Shown piece after piece: positions 1 through 6,158 of a stretch of 6,158 nt of DNA. How positions within the stretch are numbered: position 1 is the stretch's first letter; each line of letters begins with the position of its first letter. A program made the translations under genes and the position numbers. The stretch spans positions 1-6,158 of the forward strand of contig JAPKDE010000158.1 of the NCBI GenBank assembly GCA_028822675.1, written 5' to 3'. The notes below the pieces were generated by a model that was given only the letters and a program-made list of their open reading frames with translations, did no database searches and was not told the origin of the DNA. This DNA is from Dehalococcoidia bacterium. Its GTDB lineage: Bacteria > Chloroflexota > Dehalococcoidia > UBA3495.

Positions 1-460
1 CCTTGTGGTTGAAGTTGTTGTCCAGCCAAAAGATCATGGCCGGGTCCTTGGCCAAGCCAAGCAACAGGTCCCTGAAGTTGCCCAGCCCGTCGTCACGGAA
101 CATGTCTATCTGGATGAGGATGGTCTTCTCGTGGAGCACCTTGGCCAGGCCGGTGGCAAAAACGCCATGCCAGAACAGAGCGATCTTTTCCTGTAGCGGC
201 CGAGGTCCGGCGTAGGCGTTCATGCGGTAGACGAACTCGGTCAGGGCTGCCTCAATGTTTCGGCTTTCTTTCCAGTCAACGAAATACCGCTCCAGCACAT
301 CTTCTTCGATGCCGGGCTGTTGCTCCGGGTGGAGAATCTCTTCAACCGTAGCCTCGTAGCCCATATCGCAATAGCGGTCTAATTCCTGGAATGTTGCGCC
401 AAATCCGGAGCGACGTAGTAGGTGCGCCATGAGAGCTCTATCAGTCCCAACCATAGTCAT
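1..460 (-). CDS. DUF1800 family protein, N-terminal part (runs off the left edge)
   Basis: I translated this frame by hand from the reverse complement. It gives 153 codons with no stop before the window edge, so the C-terminus is missing. Family signatures are visible: an N-terminal MAHLLRRSGFGAT block (residues 11-23), EKIALFWHGVFATG (91-104) and DPAMIFWLDNN (139-149), all typical of the N-terminal half of DUF1800 proteins. Known members usually run several hundred residues, so well under half is probably present. The biochemical role of the family is not established. Its genes often sit next to DUF1501 genes, as here, where the DUF1501 gene lies 155 bases upstream on the same strand, suggesting co-transcription. 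The ATG at 460 follows an AGGAG motif (465-469) with a 4-base spacer; a second ATG two codons later (454) would give a 10-base spacer and is an equally possible start. No signal peptide is seen at the N-terminus. The family call is firm and the exact start less so. Confidence 0.88.
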   Translation of the reverse strand, partial: MTMVGTDRALMAHLLRRSGFGATFQELDRYCDMGYEATVEEILHPEQQPGIEEDVLERYFVDWKESRNIEAALTEFVYRMNAYAGPRPLQEKIALFWHGVFATGLAKVLHEKTILIQIDMFRDDGLGNFRDLLLGLAKDPAMIFWLDNNFNHK

Positions 461-537
461 GAGTCTCCTATGAGGTTAACGGCGATGTCCGGTCGCAGAA
501 GATCGCCGGTGGATATTTCGGCATTTGAGTTGTTTCG

Positions 538-654
538 TTAAACGAAATCTAGCTGTTCGAACTTGCCGCCTACGGGTTAAACGAAATCCAATTGCTCGAA
601 CTTGCCGCCTACGGATTAAACGAAATCCAATTGCTCGAACTTGCCGCCTACGAT
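538..654 (-). repeat. Three tandem 39-bp copies of the DUF1501 3' end, stop codon included
   Basis: Three copies with an exact 39-base period start at 538, 577 and 616. On the minus strand each encodes VGGKFEQLDFV followed by TAA, preceded by one variable codon (ATC in the gene, TCC and CCC in the next two copies). The copy at 616-654 is the real C-terminus of the DUF1501 protein; the other two lie downstream of its stop, in the same frame. Copies 616-654 and 577-615 are identical across the shared 36 bases. The distal copy (538-576) differs at four bases, all synonymous: GAG to GAA, CAA to CAG, TTG to CTA. The repeat takes up about half of the gap before the DUF1800 gene. Confidence 0.95.
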
Positions 655-1743
655 GGGAGTTGCGTCTAGTCCGAGCCATTTCTCGGCCACCGTGCCGTAG
701 GCACCCCGGAAGTCGAAGTTATGCTTTAAGTCGCCTTCTTCCAGGTGTTCTGCGGCCAGTGACGGGTACTCACCGTAGATGCCACCCTTAACCGGGTCTC
801 CGATGGCCATGGACAGCCCGCCGGCCCCGTGGTCAGTGCCTGAACCATTGTCCTTAACGCGGCGTCCAAACTCGGTGAACAGATAGATCAAAACGTTCTC
901 TGAAGTGTTGTGCTCGCGCAGGTCTTCGTAGAAATCGTTGATGGCCAGAGACAGGCTTTCCAACAAGGCCTTGTGGGTCGGCGCTTGGTTAGCATGGGTG
1001 TCATAGCCGGGCTGCTGGGTGTAAAAGACCCGGGTGCCCAGATTGGCCGTCAGCACCTTGGCAATGCCTTTGAGGTTGCGGCCAATCACGGAGTCGTTGT
1101 ACTCAACGCTTGACTGGTACAGGTCAGGGACAGTTTTAAGAATGTCGGCGCCCTTGAGTGCGTCCAGTCCAGTGGAACCAAGATAGTCCATCACATGGCC
1201 GGTGCCGGCGATGGGTGAATACATGCGTGAGAAGAGGTCCAGAGCCTGGGTGCGTTCTGCTTCCGGGGTGATGCCGGTGAGCACACCGTAGGTTTCAAGT
1301 ACAGCAACGGACGCTACGGGCACGCCGGTCAGGGCCATTGCTCTGGGCAGACCGCGACCGAAGTTAACCCCGGTTAGTACGTTCTCTGCTTTGGGGTCCA
1401 GGTCTCTAATGGCGCGACCAAGCCAGCCTTCGTCGCCAACCTTTTCTGGCTCACAGGTGTGCCAAATGTCCATGGACCGGAAGTGGGACCGGTTGGGGGT
1501 GGGGTAGCCGATGCCGTTGATCAGGGCTACTTTGCCCTGGTCATACAGGTTCTTGATACCGGACAAGGCCGGGTTGAATGCCAAACCCTGGCCAATGGGC
1601 AAAACGTATTCTTGGGCTATTCCAACGGTGGTTCGGTTGTCGTAATAAAGGGGGTTCTCGTAGGGGATAACCGTGTTCATGTAGTCGTTGCCGCCGGTCA
1701 GCTGAACTACAACCAAGATTGGGTCTTTATTGGTAGAGGTCAA
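616..1743 (-). CDS. DUF1501 family protein (sulfatase/alkaline-phosphatase-like fold)
   Basis: This 375-residue protein carries the characteristic DUF1501 blocks: LVVVQLTGGNDYMNTVIPY near the N-terminus (residues 10-28), NRSHFRSMDIW (84-94), GYDTHANQ (246-253), FTEFGRRVKDNGSGTDHG (289-306) and FDFRGAYGTVAEKWLG (343-358). The family is related to the alkaline phosphatase/sulfatase superfamily, and the conserved D and H residues in these blocks may be metal ligands, but no substrate is established. Many members start with a Tat signal. This one does not: the domain begins almost at residue 8, and the frame upstream has no ATG before an in-frame TAA. The start is TTG at 1743, supported by an AGGAG 8 bases upstream (1752-1756). 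It is probably the first gene of an operon with the DUF1800 gene. Its last 13 codons are repeated twice more beyond the stop. The family call is firm; cytoplasmic location is inferred from the missing leader. Confidence 0.93.
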   Translation of the reverse strand: MTSTNKDPILVVVQLTGGNDYMNTVIPYENPLYYDNRTTVGIAQEYVLPIGQGLAFNPALSGIKNLYDQGKVALINGIGYPTPNRSHFRSMDIWHTCEPEKVGDEGWLGRAIRDLDPKAENVLTGVNFGRGLPRAMALTGVPVASVAVLETYGVLTGITPEAERTQALDLFSRMYSPIAGTGHVMDYLGSTGLDALKGADILKTVPDLYQSSVEYNDSVIGRNLKGIAKVLTANLGTRVFYTQQPGYDTHANQAPTHKALLESLSLAINDFYEDLREHNTSENVLIYLFTEFGRRVKDNGSGTDHGAGGLSMAIGDPVKGGIYGEYPSLAAEHLEEGDLKHNFDFRGAYGTVAEKWLGLDATPIVGGKFEQLDFV

Positions 1744-1751
1744 TTCGAGGT

Positions 1752-1756
1752 CTCCT
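1752..1756 (-). promoter_or_regulatory. Ribosome binding site supporting the TTG start of the DUF1501 gene
   Basis: On the minus strand this reads AGGAG, with 8 bases to the TTG at 1743. It is what makes the non-ATG start credible, since no ATG or GTG lies in frame between the upstream TAA and this TTG. The DUF1800 gene has a similar AGGAGAC sequence before its start. Confidence 0.7.
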
Positions 1757-1800
1757 GCCGGGTCGTTGGCTATGTGGCAGCAGTTGAATGTGCTGGGTTT

Positions 1801-1829
1801 ATTTTACCAGGCTGAGCGTCCCACGTCAG
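1801..1829 (-). promoter_or_regulatory. Candidate sigma-70-type promoter for the DUF1501-DUF1800 genes
   Basis: On the minus strand there is CTGACG (1829-1824, 4 of 6 matches to TTGACA), a 17-base spacer, then TAAAAT (1806-1801, 5 of 6 matches to TATAAT). This predicts transcription starting near 1794 and a leader of about 50 bases before the TTG start. Further upstream, CTACGT (1847-1852) and ACGTAG (1863-1868) form a 6-bp inverted repeat with a 10-base gap that could be an operator or could be chance. The promoter is a motif match only. Confidence 0.4.
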
Positions 1830-1877
1830 CGGTAATTCCAGTTTAGCTACGTTCGATTTGTGACGTAGGTTGTAGAT

Positions 1878-1909
1878 AAAAAAGCCCATCATTTGAGTGA
1901 CGGGCTTTT
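1878..1909 (-). terminator. Intrinsic terminator of the ABM-like gene
   Basis: Read on the minus strand, GCCCGTCA (1905-1898) and TGATGGGC (1891-1884) pair over 8 bp around a 6-base loop. A run of six T (1883-1878) follows directly. The one non-Watson-Crick position is a G-U wobble in minus-strand RNA but an A-C mismatch in plus-strand RNA, which assigns the element to the minus strand. It lies about 40 bases beyond the ABM stop and separates that gene from the DUF1501 transcription unit. The flanking A and T tracts could extend the stem by 4 bp. Confidence 0.85.
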
Positions 1910-1945
1910 GTGCCAGCGGTTAGCTCGGAGATCGACCGAACTCGG

Positions 1946-2239
1946 TTAGACTCTGGCTTTATCGAAGTGACGGATGCTTGGCGGCCCGGACATCCAGCCC
2001 ACCAATTTAGCGATGTCGCCCCGCTCGGTGCGCCATTCCAAGTATTTCTCGTAATGTTCCTTAGAGTCCCAGTTTTCAACGAACATAAAATTGTTGGGGT
2101 CTTCCTGATTCGTGTGGATGGTGATGGAGTTGCAACCGTCGAAACCACGAGTGTGAACCAATTAATTTCTCAGAAAATCTGTCAGGTCCTTGGTGTGGGC
2201 GGGGTCGGCGGTGCATTCTAGGATTACGAGTATGGACAT
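1946..2239 (-). pseudogene. ABM-domain (antibiotic biosynthesis monooxygenase-like) gene with in-frame TAA at codon 26
   Basis: Read through, this frame is 97 codons, the usual size of a single ABM (dimeric alpha/beta barrel) domain. The first 25 codons begin MSILVILECTADP, the normal first beta strand of such proteins. Codon 26 is TAA (2162-2164). The same frame then continues with LVHTRGFDGCNSITIH, DPNNFMFVENWDSKEHYEKY and GPPSIRHFD, all classic for the family. Homologues act on varied aromatic or quinol substrates, or degrade haem, so the substrate here is unknown. An ATG at 2248 is also in frame, but the GGAGG (2250-2254) is only 1 base from it and 10 bases from the ATG at 2239, so I prefer 2239. 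The first codon after TAA is TTG, with no clear ribosome binding site; a restart there would lack the first strand. It may be a pseudogene, a sequencing error or a readthrough gene. TAA ends the DUF1501 gene normally, so wholesale recoding is unlikely. Confidence 0.8.
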
Positions 2240-2248
2240 TTTAGGCAT

Positions 2249-2254
2249 ACCTCC
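2249..2254 (-). promoter_or_regulatory. Strong ribosome binding site of the ABM-like gene
   Basis: The minus strand reads GGAGGT here. The spacing from GGAGG is 1 base to the ATG at 2248, which is too close, and 10 bases to the ATG at 2239, which is acceptable. This favours the second ATG and shows that the interrupted gene still keeps a good initiation signal. Confidence 0.65.
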
Positions 2255-2299
2255 AATGGGTTAAGTCGATTTCGTGTGTATGAGGGAACCAGTGTAATT

Positions 2300-2345
2300 G
2301 AGCGGACCATATGACATCAGCTTGGACGCGTCATATAGTCCGCTC
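2300..2345 (-). other. Long hairpin: 16-bp arms, 14-base loop
   Basis: The arms at 2300-2315 and 2330-2345 are complementary at 15 of 16 positions. The sixteenth pair is U-G in minus-strand RNA and C-A in plus-strand RNA, so the structure fits a minus-strand transcript. It lies 73 bases beyond the stop of the coiled-coil gene and about 60 bases before the ABM-like start. There is no T-run after it, so it is not a canonical intrinsic terminator. It could be a terminator without U-tract, an mRNA 3'-end stabiliser, a leader element of the ABM-like gene, or a trace of a small mobile sequence. I saw no second copy in the window. Confidence 0.75.
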
Positions 2346-2377
2346 GTTTAGTTCTGCCGTATTAATATTAGGCGGTT

Positions 2378-2392
2378 AGCCTTCCCAAGGCT
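2378..2392. other. Short hairpin between the coiled-coil and ABM-like genes
   Basis: AGCCTT (2378-2383) and AAGGCT (2387-2392) form a perfect 6-bp stem with a 3-base loop. On the plus strand it is followed by a T-rich but interrupted stretch; on the minus strand no T-run follows. It may assist termination after the coiled-coil gene together with the larger hairpin 33 bases further along, but the evidence is weak. Confidence 0.3.
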
Positions 2393-2418
2393 TGTTTATT
2401 TAGACTTTCCTACCGGGT

Positions 2419-2967
2419 TTAGAACGGGCAGTTGATATCACGATCGAGGAACCAGTCAAGGAGATAACCGAGGTCGTCTGTCATTTCGTAGAAGGCATCG
2501 AGGTTTCTATCGATACCCATTACGATGCTCTCTATGTCATCGGTAGCGTTTTCTATGTCGTCCACGACTGAGTCGATAGAATTCACAGTCGATTGAATTC
2601 CGCCGAGCGTCGTTGTGATTGTTCCGTCAATGGCTGCGTCTACTTCGCCAACGACCGACTCTATTTCATCGGCAGTACTCTGTAGAGCCGCCAAGGCTGC
2701 TTCAATTGGCGAGCTATGGTCGTCGCAGATGGCCTGAGCCGCTTCGCCAAGACCGCCAAGAGCTGCACACGGGTTGGTGAATGCTCCAAGCATAGCGACC
2801 GTGTCGACAGACTCCCCAAAGTCGAGAGCATCGACAAAGTCATTCAGTGAACTGTCGCCGGTGATCAGAGCAGACGGATCTGCGGGCAACCCATTCAATT
2901 CGACAAGAGCGTTGAGGCTGCCGACAATGTCGCTGATACCAACTCCCATCTGATTGCCAAGGGACAC
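2419..2967 (-). CDS. Acidic coiled-coil protein; probable C-terminal part of the preceding gene
   Basis: This 182-codon ORF opens with GTG. I do not recognise a family. It is acidic and rich in D, A, S and I. It has a short hydrophobic helix-like start, then a long heptad-like region (residues about 88-170) in which the pattern I-E/D-S-V/I-V recurs at residues 102, 131 and 145, so the last two are 14 residues (two heptads) apart. It ends in a W-containing tail with a terminal CPF. Cysteines are at 67, 81 and 180. Neither the GTG at 2967 nor the ATG at 2949 has a visible ribosome binding site. The frame stays open upstream through 21 sense codons back to the TAG at 3031-3033 that ends the previous ORF, and those codons look protein-like (SFNESPSGGLLASSLDEQLD). 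I therefore infer that it is the C-terminal half of one gene split by an amber codon. Independent translation remains possible. Confidence 0.6.
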   Translation of the reverse strand: MSLGNQMGVGISDIVGSLNALVELNGLPADPSALITGDSSLNDFVDALDFGESVDTVAMLGAFTNPCAALGGLGEAAQAICDDHSSPIEAALAALQSTADEIESVVGEVDAAIDGTITTTLGGIQSTVNSIDSVVDDIENATDDIESIVMGIDRNLDAFYEMTDDLGYLLDWFLDRDINCPF

Positions 2968-3030
2968 CAGGTCCAGTTGTTCGTCTAACGAAGACGCCAG
3001 CAGGCCACCGGATGGTGATTCGTTAAAGGA

Positions 3031-3795
3031 CTACAGTGCAGATGCTGCATTCTCATAGTCATCAATGGTGTTCTGTTGGTTGGCAGAGTAGTCCTCTTCA
3101 TTGATCGAACTGGTTTCTAAGATTCCGGCATTACAGGCTGTGTGGGCAATCTCAACCCCGCCCATGAGGGCCAACTTGGCCATCAAAGAGCCCTGAAGCG
3201 AGGATTCGCCTTTAACTCCATTTCCGCCCGCTACGGCGCCCAAACTGCCCTTGGCCCCAAGTCCTGTTCCGCCGGATATTTCACCGCCAAATTGCCCGCC
3301 GCCGCTGAGTGTGGCGCAGGTGTTGACGGTAACCGAGAATGGATTGGGGTTGATATGCCCGTCGGCTCCGACTTGAATATCGGAGAGAGTAGTATTTAGA
3401 TTGGCCGCCACCTCGGTTGCCTGAGCTGCGTTAGCAGCATCGTGGTCGGCCAACGATACGCTAAGGTCTGCAATGGCACCATCAACTTCATCGGTCTCGG
3501 TACCGATCAATGAGCCGACATCGGAGTCATGGTCTGCAATTTGATTGTCTAGCGCGAGCAGTGTTGCGTCCAGCGTGTCTAAACGCGCGCTAACGTTGGT
3601 TTGAAAGTCGGAAATTTGCTGTTGCATCTGGGTAATCTGTGCCGGCACCTGCTGGTTGCCCTGGTTATTTGGGCTGGCGTTGTCGCCTGATGCCGCAGAA
3701 ACGGAGCGGACCAGTAGCAGCAGAATTATGACCACTGCCACCGCCGCTGTTAGAAACAGCGCAGGGTTCTTACGAACCACAATTGAATTAAACAT
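3031..3795 (-). CDS. Exported or membrane-anchored coiled-coil/glycine-rich protein, family unknown
   Basis: This 254-residue ORF starts at an ATG with a weak GGGA-type ribosome binding site. Residues 1-11 carry R8 and K9. Residues 12-29 are strongly hydrophobic and are followed by VSA (32-34), which suits a signal peptide cleaved after A34 or an uncleaved N-terminal anchor. A Q/N-rich linker (about 40-60) leads into heptad-like sequence (about 52-141, with LDTLDATLLALDNQIADHD). Next comes a glycine-rich segment (164-199, with GGGQFGGEISGGTGLG) bracketed by C160 and C221, which could form a disulphide outside the cell. The ORF ends ...ENAASAL then TAG, and the same frame continues into the coiled-coil ORF downstream. 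The combined product would be about 458 residues with coiled coils at both ends of a glycine-rich core. I infer a cell-surface or periplasmic structural role from architecture only. Confidence 0.75.
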   Translation of the reverse strand: MFNSIVVRKNPALFLTAAVAVVIILLLLVRSVSAASGDNASPNNQGNQQVPAQITQMQQQISDFQTNVSARLDTLDATLLALDNQIADHDSDVGSLIGTETDEVDGAIADLSVSLADHDAANAAQATEVAANLNTTLSDIQVGADGHINPNPFSVTVNTCATLSGGGQFGGEISGGTGLGAKGSLGAVAGGNGVKGESSLQGSLMAKLALMGGVEIAHTACNAGILETSSINEEDYSANQQNTIDDYENAASAL

Positions 3796-3904
3796 GCTTT
3801 CCCATTCTATTTTTTTGGTTGCTCTTTAAAAGAGCTACGTCAGATGTAATTTTTAGTCGCAAAAATCGGCCCGCCAAAAATCTAGGCGAGCCAACAGGAA
3901 AAAC

Positions 3905-3931
3905 GATATAGATACCTAAAGGGTCTGTCAA
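3905..3931 (-). promoter_or_regulatory. Candidate promoter for the coiled-coil surface protein gene
   Basis: On the minus strand a perfect TTGACA (3931-3926) is followed, after 15 bases, by TATATC (3910-3905). The spacer is shorter than ideal; a 17-base spacing would give TATCGT instead. Transcription would start near 3897 and give a leader of about 100 bases. The palindromic GTGTGACAC at 3941-3949, 9 bases upstream of the -35 element, might be a regulator site. The leader also holds a 6-bp hairpin (3821-3826 with 3830-3835). Confidence 0.4.
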
Positions 3932-3999
3932 TTACATAACGTGTGACACAGTTGTGAGGATGTATCCAATGCCTCGTTTACACCTGAATGAGCGGTTTT

Positions 4000-6036
<2,037 letters not shown>

Positions 6037-6158
6037 GGTCCACCTATATGAAAACCGCGTTAAGTCCGCCGAGTATGACGACGGGAGCGGCGAAAATTCT
6101 GAGTAATCAGAGTCTGCGTATTGTCGGCGAAATCCAAACCGAATACCAGAGCAGACGC
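6037..6158. other. Upstream region of the YyaL-family gene; no gene firmly identified
   Basis: This 122-base stretch holds the AGGTGG ribosome binding site of the YyaL-family gene (ends at 6040). I could not find a convincing promoter. Two reading frames are open to the window edge. On the plus strand an ATG at 6075 gives [20 protein letters not shown] and further, 28 codons in all, with only a weak GAG before it. On the minus strand a frame ends in TAA at 6060-6062 and could be the tail of an upstream gene. Neither resembles a family I know, and at this length both may be chance. Confidence 0.4.

Noticed and set aside
480..508. 7-bp inverted repeat (CGGCGAT/ATCGCCG, 15-base gap) before the DUF1800 gene
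   Set aside because: It is short, has a large loop and no T-run, and could be chance. It is not supported as a terminator or operator.
538..654. The three 39-bp units as a CRISPR array or iteron origin
   Set aside because: The units are directly adjacent with no spacers, and they encode the gene's own C-terminus. No cas or replication genes are nearby.
476..791. Arginine-rich ORFs on both strands across the 39-bp repeats, with apparent protein repeats (RRRQVRAIGFRL)
   Set aside because: They are other-frame readings of the tandem copies of the DUF1501 3' end. The repeats make sense only in the DUF1501 frame.
1843..2221. ORFs of about 100 codons on either strand over the ABM-like gene
   Set aside because: They are out of frame with the clear ABM-family sequence and resemble no protein. 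The gene frame explains the region.
2361..2372. TAATATTA palindrome resembling a rolling-circle origin nonamer
   Set aside because: It matches only part of the nonamer in an AT-rich gap, with no replication gene and no proper stem around it.
3142..3399. Plus-strand ORF of 85 codons antisense to the surface-protein gene
   Set aside because: It is a shadow of the minus-strand gene with no ribosome binding site or recognisable sequence.
6037..6158. Open frame upstream of the YyaL-family ATG that could extend the protein by about 40 residues
   Set aside because: The family normally starts right at the [12 protein letters not shown] block, and the ATG at 6036 has a good ribosome binding site. 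The upstream codons do not look like protein.

Overview
All recognisable genes in this 6.2 kb window lie on the minus strand. The organism looks bacterial: there are Shine-Dalgarno motifs before most starts, one convincing intrinsic terminator, and moderate base composition. The gene content is an N-terminal DUF1800 protein next to a leaderless DUF1501 protein, a small ABM-type monooxygenase and a YyaL/SPATA20-type thioredoxin-domain protein. I loosely associate this mix with environmental Chloroflexota (SAR202/Dehalococcoidia-like), but that is inference from memory and has not been tested.

Layout, in minus-strand transcription order from the right edge. (1) At 6036-4000 is a complete DUF255/YyaL-family protein with an N-terminal CHWC thioredoxin motif. 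(2) A 204-base gap carries a TTGACA-type promoter. (3) At 3795-3031 is a signal-peptide-bearing, coiled-coil and glycine-rich protein of no family I recognise. It ends at a TAG, but the same frame continues through 21 sense codons into a second ORF (2967-2419), also coiled-coil, that has no visible ribosome binding site. The pair reads best as one ~458-codon gene with an in-frame amber codon. (4) A 179-base gap carries a 16-bp-stem hairpin. (5) At 2239-1946 is an ABM-domain (antibiotic biosynthesis monooxygenase-like) gene interrupted at codon 26 by an in-frame TAA, followed by an intrinsic terminator at 1909-1878. (6) A promoter-bearing gap leads into a DUF1501 gene (1743-616) that starts with TTG, then a DUF1800 gene (460 to beyond position 1). 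These two form a commonly seen pair and probably an operon.

The most unusual structure is at the end of the DUF1501 gene. Its last 13 codons, including the stop, are present three times in tandem (39-bp period, 538-654), and the most distal copy differs within the shared codons only by synonymous changes. With the two single-codon interruptions in neighbouring genes, this gives three independent anomalies in about 2.5 kb. They could reflect gene decay, recoding or recombination, or assembly and sequencing problems in a strain-mixed sample. The sequence alone cannot decide between these. I see no mobile element, CRISPR array, tRNA or rRNA gene, and no defence system.
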